From: Pollutimonas sp036675275
GTDB taxonomy: Bacteria > Pseudomonadota > Gammaproteobacteria > Burkholderiales > Burkholderiaceae_B
Length of the DNA stretch: 64,000 nucleotides
Direction: 5' to 3'
Assembly: GCA_036675275.1 (NCBI GenBank)
Contig: JAKFFG010000007.1
Location: 35,784 to 99,783, forward strand
Part shown: positions 8,528 to 16,535 of the stretch, in pieces
Layout of the letters: every line of letters begins with the position of its first letter
Position numbering within the stretch: the first letter of the stretch is position 1
Notes under the pieces: model-generated
Database searches by the model: none
What the model was told of the DNA's origin: nothing
What the model saw: only the letters and a program-made list of their open reading frames with translations
Made by a program: the position numbers and the translations under genes

Positions 8528-9685
8528 TTAGCGACTTACTCCTGCAATATAGCGGGAAAGTATGGCTTCGGTGTGTTCGCCCAGCGATGGTGCGGCAGAG
8601 CGGTAGGCGGGACGTTCGCCATCGAAGCGTATAGGAAGACCGACAGTCCGGCGGCCGTCGACCTCTTGTACCAAGCCAAGTTCCCGCGCGTGCTGGTCGT
8701 CGGCAAGCTGCGCAATCGTCTGAACGGGCGCGTTCGGAATGGATGCCCGGTCCAGCATTTGGGACAGCGTTTGGCTATCAAAGCCCGCTGCAAAGTCGAC
8801 AATGATGGGCAATAACTCCTGCTGATTCACAACGCGATCGCCATTCCTGGCAAATCGAGGGTCTTCTGCAAGCTCCGGCCGCTCCATGACTTTACACAGA
8901 GCGGCAAAAAGCTTGTCATTTCCGGCACCGATCACCAGCCAACCGGTTTGCGTGCGAAAAGCCTGGTAGGGAACTATGCCGGCGGCGCCGGAGCCTTGCG
9001 GCAGTTGTGGGCCGCCTCCCATGAGATGGCGTGCCATCGGGGTCGCCACCCAGGCCACGGCTGTCTCGAACAGGGACGTCTCTACACGGCATCCTTCGCC
9101 AGTCTGTTTGCGCGACAGAAGCGACGCCAGAATGCCGATCGTGGACCAGAGGCCCGCTCCCATGTCGACCATCGATACTCCGACCCGCACGGGCGGGCGT
9201 TCCGCATTTTCTCCCGTCACGCTCATCACGCCGCAATAGGCCTGCATCAGCGGGTCGTATCCGGGTTTGTGAGAAAGTGGTCCTCCTGCGCCAAATGCAC
9301 CCAGTTCGCAGTACACCAGCGCCGGTTTGGCCGATGCGAGCGCCTCGGGCCCCAAGCCCAGCTTGTCGGCCGAGCCTGCACGCAGATTGCAGATGACCAC
9401 ATCCGCGCGATCGACGATCAGGGCCTTCAAGGCATCCCGCTGTTCCGGATCGGCCAGATCGACCGCGATGCTGGCCTTGTTGCGATTGAAAGCGCTGAAG
9501 TGAGGGCCCATGTCGCCGATGAAAGGCGGTCCCCACGCCCTCGCGGAGTCGCCTCCTTTTGGGTTTTCGACTTTAATGACTTCGGCGCCCAGTTCGGCGA
9601 GGATGAGGCCTGCATAGGGAGCGGCCACGCTATGGCCGATTTCGACAACGACGTAACCGGCAAGCGGTTGAGTGCTAGACATCAT
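8528..9685 (-). CDS. CaiB/BaiF family (class III) CoA-transferase, candidate itaconate/dicarboxylate CoA-transferase
   Basis: The 385-aa enzyme has the class III CoA-transferase fold. The catalytic aspartate is D174 in GVSMVDMGAGLWS, the N-terminal nucleotide segment is LILAELGAEVIKVENP, and NRNKASIAVDL follows. It would move CoA from a donor such as succinyl-CoA to a free carboxylic acid. Next to it are a CitE-like lyase and a MaoC hydratase. The same trio (Ict, Ich, Ccl) degrades itaconate in Pseudomonas and Yersinia, so itaconate, mesaconate or citramalate are candidate substrates. The family assignment is secure; the substrate is inferred from the neighbours. Confidence 0.9.
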   Translation of the reverse strand: MMSSTQPLAGYVVVEIGHSVAAPYAGLILAELGAEVIKVENPKGGDSARAWGPPFIGDMGPHFSAFNRNKASIAVDLADPEQRDALKALIVDRADVVICNLRAGSADKLGLGPEALASAKPALVYCELGAFGAGGPLSHKPGYDPLMQAYCGVMSVTGENAERPPVRVGVSMVDMGAGLWSTIGILASLLSRKQTGEGCRVETSLFETAVAWVATPMARHLMGGGPQLPQGSGAAGIVPYQAFRTQTGWLVIGAGNDKLFAALCKVMERPELAEDPRFARNGDRVVNQQELLPIIVDFAAGFDSQTLSQMLDRASIPNAPVQTIAQLADDQHARELGLVQEVDGRRTVGLPIRFDGERPAYRSAAPSLGEHTEAILSRYIAGVSR

Positions 9686-9706
9686 GTGCTTCTCATTAGG
9701 TGGTTT

Positions 9707-10597
9707 TCAGGAAACGACTTTTTGTGCATCCAGCTGGGCCAGCAGGCGCTGGGCACGAATCACCACCGGTTTGTCTATCATCCGGCCATCGAGCGCCACA
9801 GCGCCCGCTCCCCGCTGCACTGCTGCTTCGTAGGCCTGCACGATCCGGCGTGCGAGGTCGACCTGCGCGGCGCCCGGGCTGAACACCTCGTTCAATACAG
9901 GCACTTGACGCGGATGAACGCAGGTCGCTCCCGCAAACCCGAGTCGCCGCGACCTTGCCAGCATTTGCCGGTAGCCGTCGTCGTCGCCGTCGATGCTGGC
10001 GACACTGGCAAGCACGCCGAGCGGGAGTATGCCGGCGGCGCGCGCGGCGATTACGCCGAGCATCTTCGCCACATACAGGCTGTCTGCGCTGGGTTCGGCA
10101 TCCAGTTCTGTAGCGAGGTCTTCGCCGCCGACAGCCATGCCGACCAACCGGGGATGAGACTTGGCGATTTCGTTGATCTTGCCCATTCCGTCGGCGGTTT
10201 CGACCAGCGCGACCATCTTGGTGTGGCCTACATCGATGCCGAGTTCGAGTTCCCGAGCCATGATGACTTCCGCCAATAACTGAATGTGTTCAGGACCCTT
10301 GACCTTGGGGACGATGATGGCTGCGACGTCTGGCGATACAGCGCTCTCTATGTCGCGAATGGCCAGCGTCAGTTCCCGATTGATTCTTACGATGACGTCG
10401 GCGCCCCCGGTGCGGATATGGGCCGCGGACGCGCCGAGACCGGCGCGCGCATGCGTTTTTTCCGACAAGGCGATGGAGTCTTCCAGATCGAGAATCACCG
10501 CATCAGCGCCGCGCTGGTGCGCCTTGGCAACAAAGCGCTCAGCATTCGCAGGGCAAAACATCAGGGAACGCCAGAGGGGAATTTCGTGATGGCTCAT
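9707..10597 (-). CDS. HpcH/HpaI-CitE family CoA-ester lyase, candidate (S)-citramalyl-CoA lyase
   Basis: The 296-aa protein follows the CitE-like beta/alpha barrel order: RSLMFCPANAERF, AVILDLEDSIAL, VIVRIN, IIVPKVKG, VALVETADG, GGEDLATEL and CVHPRQVPVLNEVFSP. The conserved Arg, Glu and Asp residues that bind Mg and CoA-ester are present. As a stand-alone CitE-like enzyme (no CitD or CitF nearby) it should cleave a 3-hydroxyacyl-CoA such as citramalyl-CoA, malyl-CoA or HMG-CoA. The neighbouring hydratase and CoA-transferase favour citramalyl-CoA, giving acetyl-CoA and pyruvate. It starts 2 bases after the hydratase stop, so the two are translationally close. Confidence 0.88.
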   Translation of the reverse strand: MSHHEIPLWRSLMFCPANAERFVAKAHQRGADAVILDLEDSIALSEKTHARAGLGASAAHIRTGGADVIVRINRELTLAIRDIESAVSPDVAAIIVPKVKGPEHIQLLAEVIMARELELGIDVGHTKMVALVETADGMGKINEIAKSHPRLVGMAVGGEDLATELDAEPSADSLYVAKMLGVIAARAAGILPLGVLASVASIDGDDDGYRQMLARSRRLGFAGATCVHPRQVPVLNEVFSPGAAQVDLARRIVQAYEAAVQRGAGAVALDGRMIDKPVVIRAQRLLAQLDAQKVVS

Positions 10598-10599
10598 GT

Positions 10600-11481
10600 T
10601 CAGTGCTCCGAGGCGTTGAATTGCAGTTGCACCGTGGCGGCCGTACGGTTACCAGGGCCTATCGCGTCCGCGCCCATCGTATGCAGGCCTCCTTCGGACA
10701 GTAGCGGGCCGCCGCACAGACGCAAAGTATCGCCAAGGAACAAGGGACTGGACAGCCGCGCTCCAAGCTTCGCCAGCCGCATGCCGTTTGCTTGCTTGAT
10801 GGCTTCGCTGATCAGCAAGTGCAGGGTCAGTGCGCCGTTCATGACGCAGGCGGGATAACCCTCTTGCTGGCGGGCGTAGTCGGCGTCGTAGTGAATACGA
10901 TGACCGTTCCAGGTGAGGGCGCTGTACCGATAGAGAGTTACCGGATCTATTGTCAGTTCGTGCTCCCAGTCGAAAGCAGGCACGCGCGCAATGCCGGGGG
11001 GTTCTTTACTGACTTCGGAAGCGGTACCGGCTTGGATTGCCTCGCGGTACACCACATTCTGACGTTCGACGACAGCGGGTTCGCCGTCCAGTTCAATAGT
11101 GTGTTTGACCTGGAGAAATACGAGCTGCCCCGAGCGTCCGGTTTTGGGTGTGATGGAGGAGATTTCAGAAACCTTGCGCGCCTCCGCGCCAACTATCAGC
11201 GGCTGAATGAAATCGACCTCACGACCTACGAACATACGGCGGGGTAACGGTATGGGAGGCAGGAAATCGCCCTTCCTGGGATGCCCATCGTGACCGATTT
11301 CCGAGGCGCGTGCATTCGGGGTGAAGAACATGGAGTACCAGTGCGGCGGCAGTTCGCTGCCGCGCCTGAAAGCGTCTGGATCCAGATCGGCCATGGCCGC
11401 GGCACGGCGGACCAGCGTCAGGCTGATTTCGTCCTCGGTGACCTGGCGTTTTCCTATCCATTCATTGATATCGCGTTGCAT
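10600..11481 (-). CDS. MaoC-like/FAS1-type acyl-CoA hydratase, candidate itaconyl- or mesaconyl-CoA hydratase
   Basis: The 293-aa protein combines an N-terminal hot-dog domain (residues about 1-150) with a C-terminal MaoC-like half. That half carries the hydratase signature YRYSALTWNGHRIHYDADYAR (Asp/His pair). Double hot-dog proteins of this type hydrate C5 enoyl-CoA esters, for example itaconyl-CoA in Pseudomonas or mesaconyl-C4-CoA in other pathways. AAGGA sits 7 bases before the ATG at 11481; the longer frame to 11526 would overlap the dehydrogenase gene and is rejected. It lies between the acyl-CoA dehydrogenase and lyase genes in the same operon. Confidence 0.87.
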   Translation of the reverse strand: MQRDINEWIGKRQVTEDEISLTLVRRAAAMADLDPDAFRRGSELPPHWYSMFFTPNARASEIGHDGHPRKGDFLPPIPLPRRMFVGREVDFIQPLIVGAEARKVSEISSITPKTGRSGQLVFLQVKHTIELDGEPAVVERQNVVYREAIQAGTASEVSKEPPGIARVPAFDWEHELTIDPVTLYRYSALTWNGHRIHYDADYARQQEGYPACVMNGALTLHLLISEAIKQANGMRLAKLGARLSSPLFLGDTLRLCGGPLLSEGGLHTMGADAIGPGNRTAATVQLQFNASEH

Positions 11482-11522
11482 GGCGTGTCCTTCTCGATAA
11501 TGGTTGTTGGGTCTTAGACAGA

Positions 11523-12725
11523 TCAATAGGAGCGGGGCAGACCGAGAGTATGCTGCGCGATATTGGCGAGAATCAGGTTGGTGGAAATCGGGGCAATCCG
11601 CGCAAGCCTGGCTTCACGCCACTTTCGTTCAATATGGTATTCACGGGCGAATCCGAAACCGCCGTGCGTTTGCATGCAGGCTTCCGCCGCGTTCCACAGG
11701 CCTTCGGCCGCAAGATAGCGGGCCATGTTGGCCTCGGCGCCGCAAGGCTTGCCGCTTTCGAACAGCGCAGTCGCCCGGCGTATCATCATGTCAGCCGCTT
11801 CCGACTGAATATGCGCCTGCGCCAACGGAAACTGAATAGCCTGATTGGCGCCGATGGGCCGCCCAAACACGACTCGTTCGTTCGCATACTGGGTTGCCAC
11901 ACGCAGGAACCACCGCGTGGATCCGAGTGCTTCGGCCGCGGTGATCATGCGTTCGGCATTCATGCCGTCGAGGATATAGCGGAAGCCTCTGCCTTCGGCG
12001 CCGACCAGCGCGTCGGCCGGGATATGCAGGTTGTCGAAGAACACTTCGGTCGCATGGTGATTGACCATCGCCTTGATCGGGCGGATTTCCAAACCTTTGC
12101 CCAGGCAGGCGCGAATATCGATCAGAAAGGTCGAAATACCGTCGATGCGCTTGGCAACTTCGTTGGCGGGCGTAGTGCGGGCGAGCACCAGCATCAGGTC
12201 CGAGTGTTCGGCGCGCGACGTCCAGACCTTCTGTCCTTGGAGCACGTAGCCGTCATCGGTGCGCGTGGCGCGTGTCTTGATCTGCGTGGTGTCCGATCCT
12301 GTGGTTGGCTCGGTAACGCCGAACGCCTGCAGACGCAGCTTGCCTGCCGCAATACCGGGCAGGTATTTGCGCTTCTGTTCATCGCTGCCGTGGCGAAGGA
12401 TGGTGCCCATGATATACATCTGCGCGTGGCCGGCTGCCGCATGGCATCCCGATGCGCATATTTCTTCCATGATCACTGCTGCTGCACGCAATGGCAGGCC
12501 CGTGCCGCCATACTCTTCAGGTATCAACGCCGCCAGGAACCCAGCTTCCGTCAACGCATCGATGAACTCGGTGGGATAGGCCTCAACCTCATCTTTCTTG
12601 GACCAATATTCATTTGGAAAATCCGCGCACACGCGCCGCACCGATTCGCGAATATCCGCGTAGTCCTCCCCAATTTCCATGGAGATTACATCGCCGTTCG
12701 ATGGCGCAGTCTTATCAACGTTCAT
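11523..12725 (-). CDS. Acyl-CoA dehydrogenase, candidate 2-methylsuccinyl-CoA-type dehydrogenase
   Basis: The 400-aa flavoprotein has the three acyl-CoA dehydrogenase domains, with the FAD/substrate motif FGVTEPTTGSD at about 135-145 and YANERVVFGRPIG near 280-292. The usual C-terminal catalytic segment (YEGTxEI) is replaced by RIAPISTNLIL, with no glutamate. E258 in GMNAERM instead sits where isovaleryl-CoA dehydrogenase carries its catalytic base. This suggests a branched-chain acyl-CoA substrate. In the comparable Pseudomonas cluster the dehydrogenase is linked to methylsuccinate use. AGGAAG precedes the ATG, and the gene is 41 bases upstream of the hydratase gene. Confidence 0.9.
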   Translation of the reverse strand: MNVDKTAPSNGDVISMEIGEDYADIRESVRRVCADFPNEYWSKKDEVEAYPTEFIDALTEAGFLAALIPEEYGGTGLPLRAAAVIMEEICASGCHAAAGHAQMYIMGTILRHGSDEQKRKYLPGIAAGKLRLQAFGVTEPTTGSDTTQIKTRATRTDDGYVLQGQKVWTSRAEHSDLMLVLARTTPANEVAKRIDGISTFLIDIRACLGKGLEIRPIKAMVNHHATEVFFDNLHIPADALVGAEGRGFRYILDGMNAERMITAAEALGSTRWFLRVATQYANERVVFGRPIGANQAIQFPLAQAHIQSEAADMMIRRATALFESGKPCGAEANMARYLAAEGLWNAAEACMQTHGGFGFAREYHIERKWREARLARIAPISTNLILANIAQHTLGLPRSY

Positions 12726-12764
12726 AATTTCTTCCTACCAAAAAGTTCGTTCGGGATCAGAGAT

Positions 12765-13643
12765 TTATTGGCCGACGTCGTCGGCTGCAAGCGATTCTTT
12801 GCTGATCGTGTTGACGAGACGACCGACGCGGGAAACCTCGACCACCACCTCGTCGCCTTCTTTCATATAGAGCGGCGGCTGCCTCTTGAAGCCGACGCCT
12901 CCAGGCGTCCCGGTCACAATCACGTCTCCCGGCGACAACGGTGTAAACGTCGAAATGTAGGCAATGAGTTCGGGAATCGGAAAAATCATCATGCCGGTGT
13001 CTGCTTGCTGGACTACCGTGCCGTTCAATAGAGTACGGAGCTCCAGCCGTTCGTCATCGCGAATTTCGTCAGCCGTGACCAGCGTTGGACCGAATGCCCC
13101 GGTGGATGGAAAGTTTTTCCCGGGGGCCCATTGCGTCGAATGTGCTTGCCAGTCGCGCACAGACGCATCGTTATAGGCGGAGATGCCCAGCACGTGCCGC
13201 CAGGCGTGTTCCGGCTTGACCCGTCTGCCTTCACGGCCGATCACAATGGCGATTTCCCCTTCGAAGTCCAGGCATTGCGACTCGGCAGGGCAGATAATGG
13301 GCTGGCCGTGGCCCGTCTGCGAGTCGGAGACCCGCAGGAATACCGTCGGATTGTCCGTTCGGGCGCGATTCGCTTCGATGCGATGTTCTTCATAATTGAG
13401 CCCGATACAGAAGATCCGCGTGGGATCCGCGACGACGGGGCGATAATGCATGATCGAAGACAGGGTCAAATCGGCCGACCCCGCGCAGGCTTGCTTCAGG
13501 AGCTTATCGCTGCCGTGGCGCCGCAGCGCCTCGCCGAGATTGCGCTCACCAAGACGAGCCGATAATTCGACGATATTCCCGTTCTCGTCAAGGGCCCCGA
13601 ATGCCTCTTCCTTTCCTTCATGCATATAACTGATTAATCGCAT
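12765..13643 (-). CDS. Fumarylacetoacetate hydrolase (FAH) family protein
   Basis: The 292-aa product has the FAH catalytic domain over about residues 75-285. It includes FCIGLNYEEHRIE, the metal-binding CLDFEGEIAIVIG, GISAYNDASVRDWQ and VIVTGTPGGVGF. Members hydrolyse C-C bonds of diketo or oxo acids, decarboxylate oxaloacetate, or isomerise related acids. The ATG at 13643 begins the conserved MRLISYM start; the longer frame to 13829 overlaps the upstream gene and is ignored. It lies 7 bases after the MmgE/PrpD gene, so the two are probably co-translated. Its place in the proposed C5 pathway is unclear; it may remove a dead-end acid such as a hydroxylated intermediate. Confidence 0.88.
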   Translation of the reverse strand: MRLISYMHEGKEEAFGALDENGNIVELSARLGERNLGEALRRHGSDKLLKQACAGSADLTLSSIMHYRPVVADPTRIFCIGLNYEEHRIEANRARTDNPTVFLRVSDSQTGHGQPIICPAESQCLDFEGEIAIVIGREGRRVKPEHAWRHVLGISAYNDASVRDWQAHSTQWAPGKNFPSTGAFGPTLVTADEIRDDERLELRTLLNGTVVQQADTGMMIFPIPELIAYISTFTPLSPGDVIVTGTPGGVGFKRQPPLYMKEGDEVVVEVSRVGRLVNTISKESLAADDVGQ

Positions 13644-13650
13644 TTTCGAT

Positions 13651-15003
13651 TCAGCTCCATAGTTCGTTGATGACTTGATCGTCGAGCCGCCAGAGCTTGT
13701 CCAGCAACCGATCCGCATCGATGTCGGCGGCGCCGACGCGGACACAGTCCTTGAACTTCGCGTCCAGATCGTGCTTTTCCAAAGGACGCATCGCGTGCCC
13801 CCGGGCGTGTGTGACAGGCGCCGTTTCAATGCGCTCGCCGTTGGCGAGATGGATCACTGCCCAGTCGGCCGCGGCCGCACCTTGCCATTCGACGGAATAG
13901 TCCGTACACGGTACGGTCGAGACTTTGCCCATCAATGTCTGGACACGGGCATCGCGGACCACCGGATCGGTCAATTGAGACAGTCCGGTCTTGCCGAAGA
14001 GCAAGGCGCTGGCCACGGCGAACTCGATGCTGAACTTCGCCGCAAGCCCGGTGTCCGGCCTATGGTTGCGCAACACCGTGGCGTGTTCGCGGCTGATATG
14101 TACCTGTATGCTCACAATCTGGTCTGGCGGCATTTCTTTTAATGCACGTGCCGCCAGAATGGAATCGAGAACGCGATGGGTGTAGAAACAGGTTGGATAT
14201 TTCTTGATGCTTACCGGCTGCCGCTCTATCGTCCACTGTTGTGCCGGATCGGCAACCGCCCGCTCTGAGTCGGCGTTGCCCTTGGGCGAGAATGCTTTCA
14301 GAAAGCCCTGCGGATGTTCGAGCACATCCGCGCCAGCCGTGAAGCCTTCTTCTGCCAGCCTGGCTGCCCAGACTCCGGCCTGCGCGGCACGGCCTGCCTG
14401 TAACGGTTTTGCCATCGAACCAAAGTTGGCCATCAGACCTGCGCTCTGCGTCGCGCCCAGGCCAATTGCGTGCGCAGCGCGCCGCGCGTCCAGGCGCAGG
14501 AGCATTGCGCATGCCGCGGCCGCTCCTGTTGACCCAAAGACGCTGGTGGGGTGCCAACCTTTAAGGTGGTGCATATCGGGCTCACGTTGAACCAAGTCAC
14601 CCCATACCTGATAGCCGACGACATAGGCGTCCAGCACATCGCGGCCGTTGCTGCCGATTTCCGCAGCCAGGGCAAGTATCGCCGGCACCATGACCGCGCT
14701 TGGATGGCCTCGCAACGCCACGTCATCAAAATCCAGTGCATGTGCCGCCACACTGTTGATCAGTGCGGCGTCTGCTGCTCGTGTATTGGCCAGCCCCACC
14801 ACTTCTTTCGCTTTGCCTTCCGGCAACGCACCCAAGGTGCGCCGCAGGACAGTAGTCGCGGCTTCCCGGCGGCCGGCCAGCATTGTCGCGATGGTGTCGA
14901 TAATTCCCGGCTTTGCTGATTTGCGTGCTGCTTCACTTGTCCCGCGACGCGACGCGTCTTCGACGATCTTGCCCAATTCCTGGGTGAGCATTGCCACTCC
15001 CAT
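13651..15003 (-). CDS. MmgE/PrpD family protein (2-methylcitrate dehydratase / cis-aconitate decarboxylase superfamily)
   Basis: The 450-aa protein shows the all-helical MmgE/PrpD domain, with HALDFDDVALRGHPSAVMVPAIL, GWHPTSVFGSTGAAAACA, LGLGATQSAG-like segments and KKYPTCFYTHRVLDS. The superfamily includes 2-methylcitrate dehydratase, cis-aconitate decarboxylase (the itaconate-forming enzyme) and iminodisuccinate epimerase. The ATG at 15003 has AGGAA about 7 bases upstream. The frame continues to 15624 opposite the eutB gene, but that extension has no family similarity. As first gene of the operon it may convert a C5/C6 carboxylate or act as an isomerase. A PrpD-family gene also sits in the Pseudomonas itaconate cluster. 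Confidence 0.88.
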   Translation of the reverse strand: MGVAMLTQELGKIVEDASRRGTSEAARKSAKPGIIDTIATMLAGRREAATTVLRRTLGALPEGKAKEVVGLANTRAADAALINSVAAHALDFDDVALRGHPSAVMVPAILALAAEIGSNGRDVLDAYVVGYQVWGDLVQREPDMHHLKGWHPTSVFGSTGAAAACAMLLRLDARRAAHAIGLGATQSAGLMANFGSMAKPLQAGRAAQAGVWAARLAEEGFTAGADVLEHPQGFLKAFSPKGNADSERAVADPAQQWTIERQPVSIKKYPTCFYTHRVLDSILAARALKEMPPDQIVSIQVHISREHATVLRNHRPDTGLAAKFSIEFAVASALLFGKTGLSQLTDPVVRDARVQTLMGKVSTVPCTDYSVEWQGAAAADWAVIHLANGERIETAPVTHARGHAMRPLEKHDLDAKFKDCVRVGAADIDADRLLDKLWRLDDQVINELWS

Positions 15004-15129
15004 AAGTTGATTCCTGGCCGTTGAGAATAAGTGGGTTGGTGCAATGGCAGCAATAGCGAACGCCGAGATATCAGCAGGCTGATATTCGATCCCAGGCATT
15101 ACACTAAGGAAAAATCGGGAGCCCAAGGC

Positions 15130-16524
15130 ATGCCCTACCAGCACACCATCGATAGCCATACGTGGGCTTTCGCAGACTTGCGGGACCTCATGGCCAAGGC
15201 GAGTCCGGCGCGGTCGGGCGACCAGCTCGCGGGTATTGCTGCGGGCAGTGCCGTCGAACGGATGGCGGCGCGCATGTGCCTGGCCGATGTGCCGCTCTCG
15301 CGCTTTCTTGATGAGGCACTGATCCCCTACGAGATGGACGAAATCACCCGTCTCATACACGATGGCCATGATTCTCTTGCCTTTGCAGCGGTCGCGCATC
15401 TTACCGTTGGCGGCTTTCGCGATTGGCTGCTGTCGGACTTGGCGGACGAGACAACATTGGCGCAACTGAGGCCCGGCATAATTCCCGAAATGGCGGCCGC
15501 CGTCAGCAAGCTCATGCGCAACCAGGACCTCATCCTGGTTGCGCGGAAATGCCGGGTCATTACGCGTTTTCGCAATACCCTGGGCCTTCCGGACAGGGTT
15601 GCCGTGCGCCTGCAGCCCAACCATCCCACCGACGACATGCAGGGCATTGCCGCGTCTATCGTGGATGGCCTGCTTTACGGGGCGGGAGATGCGGTCATAG
15701 GCGTCAATCCGGCCACAGACAGTATTCCGGCCCTCAGCCGCCTTGTGTGCATGCTGGACGATGTGATTTCACGGCTTGGCATTCCGACTCAGTCTTGCGT
15801 GTTGACACACGTGACGAATACATTGCGGATGATGGAGCAGGGAACTCCGGTGGATATCGTATTCCAGTCCGTTGCCGGAACACAGGCGGCCAACGCAAGC
15901 TTTGGCATCGACCTGGGCATATTGCGCGAAGCCCGCGATGCCGCCTTGTCGCTGCACCGAGGCACAGTGGGCGAGAACGTCATGTATTTTGAAACCGGCC
16001 AGGGCAGTGCGCTGTCGGCCGGGGCGCATCATGGCGTGGACCAGCAAACCTGCGAGGCCCGGGCGTATGCGGTGGCGCGGGAATTCAAGCCGCTGCTGAC
16101 CAACACGGTGGTGGGCTTCATAGGGCCGGAATATCTCTACGATGGCAAGCAGATCGTGCGGGCTGCGCTGGAAGACCACTTCTGCGGGAAATTGCTGGGC
16201 CTCCCCTTGGGCTGCGATATCTGCTACACGAACCATGCCGAGGCGGACCAGGACGATATGGACACGCTGTTGACCCTGCTGGGGGTGGCCGGCGTGACCT
16301 TCATCATGGGTGTGCCGGGGGCGGACGACATTATGCTCAACTATCAAAGCACGTCGTTTCACGATGGCCTCTATTTGCGCAATGTGCTGGGTTTGAAGCG
16401 TGCGCCGGAATTTGAAGACTGGCTGGAGCGCATGCAATTGATCGACCCGCAAGGGCGCGCCTTGCCGCTGGCATCCTCGCACCCGGCCTTGGGCGCCTTG
16501 CGCCGGCTGGACTTTGCTTCCTGA
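15130..16524 (+). CDS. eutB: Ethanolamine ammonia-lyase large subunit EutB
   Basis: The 464-aa protein matches EutB from end to end in order and length (usual size about 450-465). Landmarks include LIPYEMDEITRLI, RLQPNHPTDDMQGIAASIVDGLLYGAGDAVIGVNP, FETGQGSALSAGAHHGVDQQTCEARAY and LGCDICYTNHAEADQDDMD. With EutC it forms the adenosylcobalamin-dependent lyase that turns ethanolamine into acetaldehyde and ammonium. The ATG at 15130 is chosen because the longer frame from 15031 adds an unrelated leader. No eutR, shell-protein or permease gene is present, and no cobalamin riboswitch was recognised in the 126 bases upstream. It is divergent from the PrpD operon. Confidence 0.95.
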   Translation: MPYQHTIDSHTWAFADLRDLMAKASPARSGDQLAGIAAGSAVERMAARMCLADVPLSRFLDEALIPYEMDEITRLIHDGHDSLAFAAVAHLTVGGFRDWLLSDLADETTLAQLRPGIIPEMAAAVSKLMRNQDLILVARKCRVITRFRNTLGLPDRVAVRLQPNHPTDDMQGIAASIVDGLLYGAGDAVIGVNPATDSIPALSRLVCMLDDVISRLGIPTQSCVLTHVTNTLRMMEQGTPVDIVFQSVAGTQAANASFGIDLGILREARDAALSLHRGTVGENVMYFETGQGSALSAGAHHGVDQQTCEARAYAVAREFKPLLTNTVVGFIGPEYLYDGKQIVRAALEDHFCGKLLGLPLGCDICYTNHAEADQDDMDTLLTLLGVAGVTFIMGVPGADDIMLNYQSTSFHDGLYLRNVLGLKRAPEFEDWLERMQLIDPQGRALPLASSHPALGALRRLDFAS

Positions 16525-16535
16525 AAAGGCACATC

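Noticed and set aside
15004..15624. Open extension of the MmgE/PrpD frame upstream to 15624
   Set aside because: It lies antisense to eutB, has no PrpD similarity, and a good start with a ribosome site exists at 15003.
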